Part shown: positions 53,501-61,543 of the stretch, one piece after another
Numbering within the stretch: position 1 is the first letter of the stretch
Layout: every line of letters begins with the position of its first letter
NCBI GenBank assembly: GCA_002506825.1
Contig: DAYH01000024.1
Coordinates: 36,558 to 100,557 of the forward strand
Length of the DNA stretch: 64,000 bases
Direction of reading: 5' to 3'
From: Euryarchaeota archaeon UBA103
GTDB lineage: Archaea; Thermoplasmatota; Poseidoniia; Poseidoniales; Thalassarchaeaceae
Program-made: the position numbers and the translations under genes
Notes under the pieces: model-generated
Database searches by the model: none
What the model was told of the DNA's origin: nothing
Seen by the model: only the letters and a program-made list of their open reading frames with translations

Positions 53501-55671
53501 CCATCTGGGTGCGAATTGTGAGTATGGTTGAGTCTGGCATACATTACTGTCTCCATCTGACTAGCGTTGCTGTTGTCTAACCAAGATAAGTGAACGTTGT
53601 CGAAGTCGTCAGTCAGAATTGCAGGCATGTGAGAGTTGGCCCCGTACGGTCTGTTTGAGTCGATTCCTCCCAGTCCCTCGACAGTGGATATTGCGGAGTC
53701 AGTAATTTGCTTGATACCGAAGGAAGGAAGGCCTTCCTCTACACCATCCCACTCTCCGACTCCCTGGAGTCTTAATCTGGTGTAATATACCTCATAATTA
53801 ACATCTATTTCAAATCCATATGCTCTACCGTCCATCCACGCGACATGAGTGTTGCCTGATGTATCTACAGCGATTGAAGGATGTAGGCTGAAAGCATCGT
53901 TTAATGTAATTCTAGTATCGTTTACCACTACCAAGTGACCATATCCTAGGGAGTCTAGCGAGGGGCCCAGATCTTCTGTGTAGGTATCTGCTTGAGTATC
54001 TACAACAGTTCCAGAATCTCCCTTTTGCCAGCCAGGAGGGGGACTATCTAACAGGGATTTTGGATCTAGAACTGTCATGAAAATCTCTCTTGAATTATTG
54101 GTGGCTAAGTAGACCAAGGCCTCTACCATGAGTTGTAGCTCTGCGGCGCTTGAGGCTCCTGTTGGGAAGCTGTACATTTGCCCGCCTGCGTTGGTGAGTC
54201 TGACTGAGGTACCTGGGCAGTTTCTGGATGAGGAGGAGCTCACAATCCCATTCGGACATTGTGCCAAATCTTTCATTGAAGACCCAACGTCTTCATTGCT
54301 CTGAGCCCATAGAGGAGTGGGTATAACCCCTGCATTCACACATGCGTCATGAGCCTCTAGTATGGTGTTTGTATCTTGGGAGTCCCAGGAAGTACCGTCA
54401 TATGGCGGTTCATCTGAGACTGGAATTACTATCTTCGTGGCATTGGGATTCCACTTGTGGTCGAGCTGTGTTGGGGGGTTTCCAGGTACGTTTCCTTGAG
54501 CATCTTTCCACGAAAGGCAAGCCCACGTGCTTGAGGGACCCCAAGACTCTGACCCAACGCCCCCTCCGTCATAGTTTATGGTCAGGGCGCCGCCGTTCAT
54601 TATCACTCCATTGAGCTTTCTGATTCCTCCACTGTCATCACCGGGAACTAGTCCTAGAGCGGTGTTTCTTGGCCCTTGAGAGCCGCTTCCTCCTGTTGCA
54701 AACGCCGTGGCACAATTGCCGGATGTTGCCGCTGATACGCTAGTGTGTCCTCCGATCCCATAGAGAGTCTCGTAAACTGTCATGTTAGCTCTGACTAGAA
54801 GGGGTTTTAGACCTTGGAAATATGACCCACTGACGAAATTTCCACCATAGAATACAACACACATATCTGCCCACTCTGCTAGCATAGATCCAGAGGTATC
54901 GATTGGAATCACCATCTCTACCTTACCTCCTCTGGTATCGTCCCATACGACCTGTACGAAATCATCTAAATCGATTGCGATATCTGGGTGGCCTTTGTGC
55001 CCTATAATTGGCGTGAGTAGGGTCTCTCCCACAGCGAATTCAACGGTTCTAGAAACTACATCAGCATCAAGCATGGCATAGTAAATCTGTGGTTGTTGGT
55101 AGAATTTATCTAGAGGCTCATATGAATCCTGCCAGACTATGTGCGGGTCATTATCAGAGTCAATGTCAATCGCTGGCCAATCTCTATTCTGTGGATGAGA
55201 CGAAACTTCGAAATCATTGACTATGGTGATGGCTGAATCTGTTGTCTCATCACCATTCTGGTCGTCCAGAGAAGGATCTAGTAGGGTGTACATTATCGTC
55301 CATTGTCCGGCTTTGTCCGTCCAAGTAACGTGTACCATGTCGTCATTGTCGACTCTGATGTCTGGATGCCACGCTCTATGGGCTCCTGCGTTGGATATTT
55401 TTGTATCATCAATTAGTACTTCTCCCCTAGCATCAAGCATCTTGTAGTAGAGATGTTGTGTATTTCTGCTCCAGATAAAGTGGGTATTTCCCTGTGAGTC
55501 GGCATCGATTGAAACCATTCTGTCGCTGAATGCACCGCCTGGAGTTACCTCTATGGCATCCGTCATTACTACCTCACTAGCAGATACATTTGAAACTCCA
55601 AGGCCAGCGAATAAACTGACTACCATTAACAGAACCATTGCAACGCTACTTCTCTTCTTTGTTCTGCTCAC
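50599..55671 (-). CDS. Giant secreted surface protein with propeller-like repeats, VWA domain and CARDB-like domains
   Basis: The 1690-residue protein starts at GTG with a signal peptide (VAMVLLMVVSLFAGLGVSNVSA). Repeats with DSQGNTHFIWSR, DNDDMVHVTWTD, DSDNDPHIVWQD, DTSGNTHVAWMDGR and DDFDNVHLSWLD form a beta-propeller-like region. Between the early and late repeats sits a VWA domain with MIDAS motif IDTSGSM (residue 258 onward) to about 550. Downstream are several Ig-like/NEW3-like and CARDB-like domains with NTGN and FGNVPD motifs, and a C-terminal membrane helix (AIILGATFALFGVVGVVMYG) with a short basic tail. Likely a cell-surface or adhesion protein. It is convergent with the ArsR-like gene. 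Confidence 0.85.
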   Translation of the reverse strand: MSRTKKRSSVAMVLLMVVSLFAGLGVSNVSASEVVMTDAIEVTPGGAFSDRMVSIDADSQGNTHFIWSRNTQHLYYKMLDARGEVLIDDTKISNAGAHRAWHPDIRVDNDDMVHVTWTDKAGQWTIMYTLLDPSLDDQNGDETTDSAITIVNDFEVSSHPQNRDWPAIDIDSDNDPHIVWQDSYEPLDKFYQQPQIYYAMLDADVVSRTVEFAVGETLLTPIIGHKGHPDIAIDLDDFVQVVWDDTRGGKVEMVIPIDTSGSMLAEWADMCVVFYGGNFVSGSYFQGLKPLLVRANMTVYETLYGIGGHTSVSAATSGNCATAFATGGSGSQGPRNTALGLVPGDDSGGIRKLNGVIMNGGALTINYDGGGVGSESWGPSSTWACLSWKDAQGNVPGNPPTQLDHKWNPNATKIVIPVSDEPPYDGTSWDSQDTNTILEAHDACVNAGVIPTPLWAQSNEDVGSSMKDLAQCPNGIVSSSSSRNCPGTSVRLTNAGGQMYSFPTGASSAAELQLMVEALVYLATNNSREIFMTVLDPKSLLDSPPPGWQKGDSGTVVDTQADTYTEDLGPSLDSLGYGHLVVVNDTRITLNDAFSLHPSIAVDTSGNTHVAWMDGRAYGFEIDVNYEVYYTRLRLQGVGEWDGVEEGLPSFGIKQITDSAISTVEGLGGIDSNRPYGANSHMPAILTDDFDNVHLSWLDNSNASQMETVMYARLNHTHNSHPDGFPLNSLATSVLDEWEVIPVTSWSSNKLGPNSPASPDLGQAPAFANDLGSGAHISWSDDHKCSDENNGGKFTICYVHILTGLVDISLGETETYYHTIQPSGQTTFNMTISNPTPGPPDLVSDTFYVSMEGVPNNWSSTLFFATNHTPIFPSTPIFLEGGESEPIYMRIRSPTIYQADEDELATIVLSALSEKDPAIRDEQITLVLMDVVHGIQLDTSHYQADVEQGQNAVFSISITNTGNVYDTFAFYDPTTLEGQTEWALPFGWGISFPTTLSLDPSQSVTRNLQVSVPTSQEPGTFVIYLKGWSTGEPVLSVDRGTFDILELWVNVSVRTTGNIVFQLGETTQHVLPGECSSFDVDVTKHFTPGHLIFSTPGGPDERPPEISENTWRYDNWVVDLDFSNAPGGNGIPDNAPRYWSQIGTPQTVTALMCAPYNATAGLGTSVSFRAYLEGAPQVSDNVVLLTNVIQVYDLEATVPDTILSLHPGQEFEMPTTIDNIGNGPDRYDMAIQSITDSEGYTHVWDIDIPRVLFDELDRDQSQEIPIIISVPEKTLAGQYTIVLEVMSEEEYDGTKLRDLITLQVEIIEFHDMRIVLDPAVESKIKTTAPGRTVRFIMNITNFGNVPDAPTLHNHTIDAAGEWDLQPGMNQLDKWQIRFALLEGFDSEFPIEKNCIELTMDDPIPINECFVDAVTNSLTLPEMQAYTTLNIVAIVDIHPEATLADREIGIKVMSKFGSSEVDGDHDETPSWEDSCTLDSNGDGLPDNYSPNCDTNEQIVELRLRAPDLEIYSVSADENRGSVGDMLSVNVQVRNIGNAHATDVNIVLCSGQSESDIKKNGCKEENIAYRQTIEAIMPSEDPDPPIITLLYMVEAGSHDIVVVLDPDNLVVETDEDNNVQAVSGKMGSDLGILDVGVEAIVQYSVPAIILGATFALFGVVGVVMYGRRMEALQRFQEKSSLLANLSDDDMTF

Positions 55672-55769
55672 TTGTGACCACCCGGTGATTAGCTACAGCA
55701 CTTTTAGAAATGTTTCATACTTAACCTGCACGGATTGCGGTCAGTCTGTATCTGGTGAAAATAAAGATA

Positions 55770-56411
55770 TCATGCCCAATCTGCTGGATCGAAATCTCTG
55801 CCAAAACCGCCGGTTTCATCAGTATCAACCTCACGTGGCTGCTTCGGGGAAGTTGGTGATTTCCTTGATGATTTCTGGCCCTTCTTCTTATTCCAGTCGT
55901 CGACGGGGCCCGGCTTTCCTGAACCAGTACCAAATTGGAACTTTATCCTATGAATTAGGGAGAGCTTGGTCAGCCAAACTCTCCTCATCGTATGCATGAA
56001 GTCATTCTGTGTAAGTCCGTCTAACCAAGTCGGTCTTGAGAGATTAAATGCCTGTAATGGACCTGGAGTATCCTGTACCTTATTTCCCACATGGAGGACC
56101 CAATCTAAGTCTGCTCTAGTTAAATCCAGCCTAGTATCATGAAGCCACTTCTTCCAATCGTTGGGAGAAACTGTGGAGAATTCCTTCATCATGTCTTGCT
56201 GGCCCTCGTCAACTCTAGTTACAGAATATACCAATACCAAGTCTCTATTCTTCGGTATTACCACATTAAACAGATGCCCCCTCTTGCTCGGCGGATACTT
56301 GACATGCATGTGAAGAAGGGCTTGCTGGTCTTCGACATCTCTAGCTTCCAGCTTCTCGCTGAGTAGCCATTTCCTCACAGAATCGGCGGCCTCTCTCTTG
56401 TTCACGTACAA
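55770..56411 (-). CDS. Conserved archaeal-type hypothetical protein (DUF2299-like)
   Basis: The 213-residue protein starts with a helix (KREAADSVRKWLLSEKLEARDV), a beta-rich middle (ALLHMHVKYPPSKRGHLFNVVIPKNRDLVLVYSV) and a long helical part, ending in a basic, disordered tail with KKKGQKSSRKSPTSPKQPR. It resembles DUF2299, which is uncharacterised; this is a tentative match. The start is TTG. It lies 14 bases downstream of the acyltransferase gene, so probably in one operon. Confidence 0.55.
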   Translation of the reverse strand: MYVNKREAADSVRKWLLSEKLEARDVEDQQALLHMHVKYPPSKRGHLFNVVIPKNRDLVLVYSVTRVDEGQQDMMKEFSTVSPNDWKKWLHDTRLDLTRADLDWVLHVGNKVQDTPGPLQAFNLSRPTWLDGLTQNDFMHTMRRVWLTKLSLIHRIKFQFGTGSGKPGPVDDWNKKKGQKSSRKSPTSPKQPREVDTDETGGFGRDFDPADWA

Positions 56412-56425
56412 GGGAAGAGCATGTC

Positions 56426-57931
56426 CTATTTGAGAGCCACTAGTTTAGGAGTGATGTTCTGAATAAGTTCGATGAATTCAATTCCTTCCTCAGTTTTTGC
56501 TAGGTTAATCCTCCTCCTAGAGGCAGTGTAGTCTGTCCAAAAATCATATCCTGTTAACATGAACATGTTTGAAAGTTGGATTGCTATCATTATTAACAGG
56601 CCTCCGAAAATCACTGATGATAGCGTAGTTTCTACAATCATTCCTTCTAGTGAGTAATAAGATAAAAGCAAAGCAAAGAGCGGCCAGAAAGTCACAGGTG
56701 AGAAGAAAACAGCAAACATATGATGTGTTGTTCTTGCGTCTATTCCTTCATCGGAATTGTTACCTAGATACCAAGCGAGAACCGTTTGTATTCCTGTGGA
56801 GGGTATAGAAATGGGAGAGGCCAGCGCCATCAAGATCAGCCCCAAGAATCCTCTAAATATTTCTGGATTTTTATTCAAGGAATTGTCTTCTGATAAAGAC
56901 CTTGCATCTAGATCTCGGGAATGTAAAATTGTTGAGGCTTTCTTTGCATCTTCAATTAGATCTGAGTCATCCCTATCTACCATAATTTCACGTATTTTCC
57001 TCGTAGCCATCACCTCTTGTGAGAATGACTCGAGGGGGGATTTATCCTGTCTTGACCTAAGGTGTGCTAACAGATGCCAAGCTCTGTATGTCTCCCAGTC
57101 CGGAGCCTCGGGGGTGACTTCCGATAATCTATCTTGCAGCTCGTCCCTCAGCCCTCTTACCATATCCTCGGGAGGCTCCATCCATGTTCCTTCATTGAGG
57201 CTCTGAGAATAATTATCAGAGTTAACTGTGGGTATCTGGATAGGTTCTGGGTATTCTACAAATAAATCGGTCCTAAACCAGTGATGGCATCTGAAATGTA
57301 GTCCCACGGGTTGGATAACTGGGCTTGGCAATCCCTTCGAGGAGGCTATTGATGAGGCGTTTATGGCAAATCTCATCGCACCTGTCCTGAGTTTGTGTAG
57401 CTTGGAGTCTTGATGGGACTTACCTTCGGGCATCACGACCGCCCCGTGTCCCCCCGAGATACAATGGGACATTGTGAGTAGTGTTCTGTGATTGATCGCC
57501 TTGGCGAAGTCTTGGTCTGAGACACCCGATCTCTGTTCTGCTCTTCTGATAACTGGTTGATTGCCCATTCTTCTGGTTAACCAACCAATGAAGGGCATTG
57601 TTGCTAGGTCATGCCTTCCCATCGTTATTGGCCTCTTTTCCTGAGAGAGGATTATCGATAGAGGGTCTACCAAGCCATTGATATGTATTGAAGCATAAAT
57701 CCTCCCTCCATCACATTCGGCAGGAGACTCCTCCTCTACTGATCTGAAAAGATAGTACTTCGAAAGTTTGGCTAGTGACTTTATCACTGACCATGCCAGT
57801 TTACTTCCTGGATGATCTCCAGTATGATCCCAAGGTACTTTATTGAGTTTTTTCGGATTTATTTTTAGTGCTCCGCTGGACAGTACTGGATCGATGTCCG
57901 GTGCCCCTGTTGCGTCACTCACAGTATGCAC
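56426..57931 (-). CDS. PlsC/GPAT-like glycerol-phosphate acyltransferase with C-terminal membrane helices
   Basis: An acyltransferase domain spans about 70-250. Motif I is SIHINGLVDP, with H83 and D89 spaced H-x5-D as in yeast-type GPATs; motif III is VVMPEGKSHQDS (about 166-176), and motif II has PVIRR. Residues about 365-480 contain three or four membrane helices. Enzymes of this kind put fatty acyl chains on glycerol or dihydroxyacetone phosphate, a bacterial/eukaryotic lipid reaction. Its presence next to archaeal genes is notable. The start codon is GTG. Confidence 0.82.
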   Translation of the reverse strand: MHTVSDATGAPDIDPVLSSGALKINPKKLNKVPWDHTGDHPGSKLAWSVIKSLAKLSKYYLFRSVEEESPAECDGGRIYASIHINGLVDPLSIILSQEKRPITMGRHDLATMPFIGWLTRRMGNQPVIRRAEQRSGVSDQDFAKAINHRTLLTMSHCISGGHGAVVMPEGKSHQDSKLHKLRTGAMRFAINASSIASSKGLPSPVIQPVGLHFRCHHWFRTDLFVEYPEPIQIPTVNSDNYSQSLNEGTWMEPPEDMVRGLRDELQDRLSEVTPEAPDWETYRAWHLLAHLRSRQDKSPLESFSQEVMATRKIREIMVDRDDSDLIEDAKKASTILHSRDLDARSLSEDNSLNKNPEIFRGFLGLILMALASPISIPSTGIQTVLAWYLGNNSDEGIDARTTHHMFAVFFSPVTFWPLFALLLSYYSLEGMIVETTLSSVIFGGLLIMIAIQLSNMFMLTGYDFWTDYTASRRRINLAKTEEGIEFIELIQNITPKLVALK

Positions 57932-57962
57932 AGACGGGGTCTCAGTTGAGAAAGCACCGATT

Positions 57963-58382
57963 CTATTCTATGTTATCAGATATCTTTTGAGATAGCTCTA
58001 GAGCTGCTTTCTTGTCTAATTTCACTGTTTTCCACGTAAAGCTATGAGTTGATTCGGGGTATTTGGGGATAATATGGAAATGGACATGAAAAACGGTCTG
58101 TCCAGCTTCAGAGCCATTATTTTGTATTACATTATAATTACTTGCTCCGGTGATTTCGATTATGGACTTGCATATTCTGGGCAGTGCCTTGCCCAGTTCT
58201 GAGGAAGATTCGGGAGATAGCTCGTGCAGGTATGAGGCTGGTTCCTTGGGAATTACAAGAACATGTCCCGGACATACTGGATTGATGTCCAGAAATGAGT
58301 ATACATACTCATTCTCAAATATTTTGAAGCAGGGTATCTCTCCCTCGATAATTCTAGTGAAGATAGATTTTTCTTCGCTCAT
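57963..58382 (-). CDS. HIT-family nucleotide hydrolase
   Basis: The protein has the histidine triad HVHFHIIPK near residue 97-105 and the upstream IFENEYVYSFLDINPVCPGHVLVIPK, typical for Hint/HIT proteins that hydrolyse AMP-conjugates or dinucleotides. Length 139 is normal. The ATG overlaps the stop of the flavoprotein gene by four bases (ATGA), so the two are translationally coupled. Confidence 0.93.
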   Translation of the reverse strand: MSEEKSIFTRIIEGEIPCFKIFENEYVYSFLDINPVCPGHVLVIPKEPASYLHELSPESSSELGKALPRICKSIIEITGASNYNVIQNNGSEAGQTVFHVHFHIIPKYPESTHSFTWKTVKLDKKAALELSQKISDNIE

Positions 58383-59824
58383 TCTTCTTCCTCATTAGAG
58401 GATATTAACATGGCTAGGGACAGCAGTCCCTCTACGTGAAGTGCTGTAACTAACTCTGTATTCATTCGTCTTGATGGGTCTGTCACTCTGATTCCAAGGC
58501 TTGCGATTTCGTTGATGCTGGCTTGTGCTATTGCCATGGATGATTGTTCGCCGCTTCCATCCACTATTCTCATTGCTGAGGAGAGGGCCTTTGCTACGTG
58601 TCCTACTGGACTACCTTCGGAGGAGAACATCTGGTCGATCTTCTTCTGTGATTCGGAAAGTGCCTCATCAATCATTTTATGGCCTCCAAATTGGGAGTCC
58701 TTTGACCACTCACCTGCATGCTTTCCAGCCACTGCTCCCGTGACTACCTCCTCCATGATTAGATTCCCGGGGAGTGGGGAAAGGCCATGCATTCCGGTGT
58801 ATGCAGAGCGGCCCGCGGCATAGAGTCCCGTGTACCACATTTTTCCAGAATCAAAGGTCGCCCTACAATGATCATCAACTGGAATGCCGCCTGTCGTAGA
58901 CACTATTCTAGGTGATATAGGCAATACTTCGTTTCTGATATCCAGTCCAACTCTGTCAAGTACCTTTGAAGAGGTATTCTCGAACCAGCCATCTGCTGAT
59001 CTCTCCATAGACCTCATATCTAGCACGCATGGCTCTCCTTCAATTACCTCAAGAGGGCTCGCATCCTCACCGGACACTTTCCTAATTCTTCCACCTGAGC
59101 CAAGGATGTCCATCGGCAAGACCATTCCCACTCCTGAAATTGTCAGGGCGTACATTGGCGCATTTGCCATTCCTCTGAGAGAGATACCCGCGGAATTGGA
59201 TATAGCAAGTCCATTTCCATGGCCTTGAGAAGGAGCATTCCATATCCCGTGATATCCCTGAGATGCGATGATAATGGTCTTGGCTTGTATTGGAATTAGG
59301 TTCCCTGATTCGATATCTAAAGCAATAATTCCTCGGGCTTGTTTGTTATCCATAACAAGTGCTACAGGAAGTAAGTCAGACTTTCTATTAATTGCCCTCT
59401 TCATTGTCTGCTCTTCGAGGGTTCTAGTTACCTCTCTGATGGTACTATCTCCACAACCTGCTACTCTTGGGAACGTATGGCCGAATATATCTGCTAGATG
59501 GGGAAGGTCGTCCTGGGACCTCCTCAGCACCAAGCCCCATCTCTCTAGCTCGGATAGCGCCTCTACTGCTGATGAGCAGATTCGAGTAGCGGCCTCCTTG
59601 TCGGTACCATCCCCTCCCGCTGAAATGGTATCTTGTATGTGTGAAGAAGGAGATGTTTCATTCAATGAAGCAGAGAATCCGGATATAGGAGGAAATCCGG
59701 AAGCAGCCCCGACGGAGCAGCTGGATACCAACAGAGGCCTTGCTCCAGCATCGGATGCGGCTATGGCAGCTCTTAGGGCAGCTGGACCCTCTCCGAGTAC
59801 TAAGACGTCCCAAGACTCCATCAC
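58379..59824 (-). CDS. SdhA/NadB-like FAD flavoprotein lacking the usual catalytic residues
   Basis: The fold is the fumarate reductase/succinate dehydrogenase/L-aspartate oxidase group: VLVLGEGPAALRAAIAASDAGA binds FAD, TIIIASQGYHGIWN and STTGGIPVDDHCRATFDSGKM, GLYAAGRSAYTGMHGLSPLPGN are the expected blocks. However, the HYTMGG histidine is absent (VSTTGG) and the GANRLGGN arginine is absent (GLSPLPGN). These normally hold the dicarboxylate, so it probably has a different substrate. It also lacks an SHTxxA histidine for covalent FAD. There is no SdhB-like gene next to it. Confidence 0.78.
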   Translation of the reverse strand: MMESWDVLVLGEGPAALRAAIAASDAGARPLLVSSCSVGAASGFPPISGFSASLNETSPSSHIQDTISAGGDGTDKEAATRICSSAVEALSELERWGLVLRRSQDDLPHLADIFGHTFPRVAGCGDSTIREVTRTLEEQTMKRAINRKSDLLPVALVMDNKQARGIIALDIESGNLIPIQAKTIIIASQGYHGIWNAPSQGHGNGLAISNSAGISLRGMANAPMYALTISGVGMVLPMDILGSGGRIRKVSGEDASPLEVIEGEPCVLDMRSMERSADGWFENTSSKVLDRVGLDIRNEVLPISPRIVSTTGGIPVDDHCRATFDSGKMWYTGLYAAGRSAYTGMHGLSPLPGNLIMEEVVTGAVAGKHAGEWSKDSQFGGHKMIDEALSESQKKIDQMFSSEGSPVGHVAKALSSAMRIVDGSGEQSSMAIAQASINEIASLGIRVTDPSRRMNTELVTALHVEGLLSLAMLISSNEEEE

Positions 59825-59880
59825 TATCGGTACTTGCCAATGGGGGAGGTATGATGAACATGACGCTCCTGACTTATCGG

Positions 59881-61344
59881 CTAATTCTGCCTATCACTCA
59901 GTGGAATAGCTATTCTCCTGACCGCTTCAGAGGCCTCGGTCATTCGAACTGCGGCGCTCTCTGGGTTCACACCTGTAGTTAGAGAGGTTTGGACCACCAT
60001 GGAAGACAGTGTTTCTCCTGTCTCTCCCTTCAGCGTAACTTGTACCGGGTGAGGACCAGATTCTGAGTCGGGCCATGCTATTCCAATCCACAAAACTACG
60101 GCTCTTTCCAGCATTGTCACTAGTTTACTGATTTTATCTGCTTTATCACCCAGACTCTTACTAGGATGAGGGGTTGATAGGGCGCTTAATCTAAGGCTCT
60201 GATATGCTGGTTCTCCCTTTGCTACAATTATGTCAAGCTCTACTGTTTTAGTTTGGCCCGTGTGATTATGAAGCATGACGAACAACTCTCCCTGGCCTTC
60301 AGAGCACCTTGGTGGGAGATCTAGGTCTAGTCTCCATTTTTCGAAGTCTTCTCCCTGCAGACCTGCAACGGAGTCATGGAGTCTATCTATCAGTCTGAAC
60401 AAGCCTGGCTCCCATGCTCGTGTATGGGCTAGGAGCTTTCTTAGAGATGATGCATTAAACTTGTTTGAACTGTCAAAAAGAGAGTCTGTAGCCGCGATTT
60501 TGAAGACGGACTTCACCTCTGAGACAAGTCTGTTCCTGTCGATAATCCCTCTCTGTTCCCAGTGGATGGACTGTAAGACATGCTCTACCGCTGTTCGGGG
60601 GGTTTGGCCTGTTCTAACACTAAATTCTAACGAGTCCATCCATTCATCCCAAAGATCACTAGTCTCCGGATCTAAATGCGCCTTCAGTGAGTCGGTGAGA
60701 ACCGATTTCAATATACTATCGTGAAGAGTGGGGGCATGGAGGGAAAGGAGTGTGAAGTCATTGGACCTCATAGGCATGCTTCCCTCTAGCTTTAGAGAGT
60801 TTAGAATGCAAACTGTCCCAAAGAAGGCCCCAGATGCGATCAGAGATGGTGCTAGTACAGTACCTGGATTTAGCCTGAGGACCACATAGAGAGAGGCACC
60901 CCCAAGGATAGCCGATGCTAGCCTTAGCCTCTCTCTGATCCCCCTGTCCCTCAGTGTGCTGATTATCCTCTCCGAGCCAGGATAGGATCCTTTCGACTTG
61001 TGTCCCTCTACAGTAAGTGACAGTCTGTCTCTAGCAACCATGGAAGAGAACCAAGAGGCCATGTTAGTGGGTACATAAAGTATTGAAATTACAGTGAAAA
61101 GACCGATACTGATCTCAATCGATGAATACTCCCAATCCACAAGAAGAACTGCACACGACACGGTTGCTATTGCGGGTAATGTCAATCTAATCTCCGACGT
61201 GGTACGGATCGAAGAGAGCCATGTCCAAAACCTCCTCCCGGCGTCTCTCCTAGCTATCATCCTCGATAGTGCTCGCTCATTCTTTGCTCCGAAACCGCTC
61301 TCCTCACCATATGGAGTAGGCAGAGGAGACAGAGGTCCTTCCAT
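59881..61344 (-). CDS. Membrane protein with large cytoplasmic domain
   Basis: Two pairs of membrane helices are visible (LTLPAIATVSCAVLLVDW and IGLFTVISILYVPTNMASWF; LASAILGGASLYVVLRL and LIASGAFFGTVCILNSL). The last 280 residues are soluble and mixed helical/beta, with a possible beta-sandwich near LFVMLHNHTGQTKTVELDIIV. No family is recognised. The start is ATG 61344, with TTG 61350 also open. It lies 56 bases upstream of the flavoprotein gene on the same strand. Confidence 0.68.
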   Translation of the reverse strand: MEGPLSPLPTPYGEESGFGAKNERALSRMIARRDAGRRFWTWLSSIRTTSEIRLTLPAIATVSCAVLLVDWEYSSIEISIGLFTVISILYVPTNMASWFSSMVARDRLSLTVEGHKSKGSYPGSERIISTLRDRGIRERLRLASAILGGASLYVVLRLNPGTVLAPSLIASGAFFGTVCILNSLKLEGSMPMRSNDFTLLSLHAPTLHDSILKSVLTDSLKAHLDPETSDLWDEWMDSLEFSVRTGQTPRTAVEHVLQSIHWEQRGIIDRNRLVSEVKSVFKIAATDSLFDSSNKFNASSLRKLLAHTRAWEPGLFRLIDRLHDSVAGLQGEDFEKWRLDLDLPPRCSEGQGELFVMLHNHTGQTKTVELDIIVAKGEPAYQSLRLSALSTPHPSKSLGDKADKISKLVTMLERAVVLWIGIAWPDSESGPHPVQVTLKGETGETLSSMVVQTSLTTGVNPESAAVRMTEASEAVRRIAIPLSDRQN

Positions 61345-61447
61345 ATGCAAGCGTGGAGCCCATGGTGCTTCATGGCATCGGATGATAGAGGTCCAAAGAG
61401 GGGATTTTTGTCGCTAGACTTCTTGAGGGGTAGGCTTTGCGAGAGAC

Positions 61448-61525
61448 GGGCGTGTAGCATAGCCTGGATAATGCACTGGCCTCCTAAGCCAGGGACCGCG
61501 GGTTCGAATCCTGCCGCGCCCGCCA
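61448..61525 (+). tRNA. tRNA-Arg (anticodon CCT)
   Basis: Acceptor strands gggcgtg (61448-61454) and cgcgccc (61515-61521) pair, with one G-U. The anticodon stem ctggc/gccag encloses loop ctcctaa with CCT, reading AGG. The T arm holds ggttcgaatcc. Discriminator G and an encoded CCA (61523-61525) follow. No intron. Confidence 0.95.
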
Positions 61526-61543
61526 CCTCGAGGACTTGCTTGA

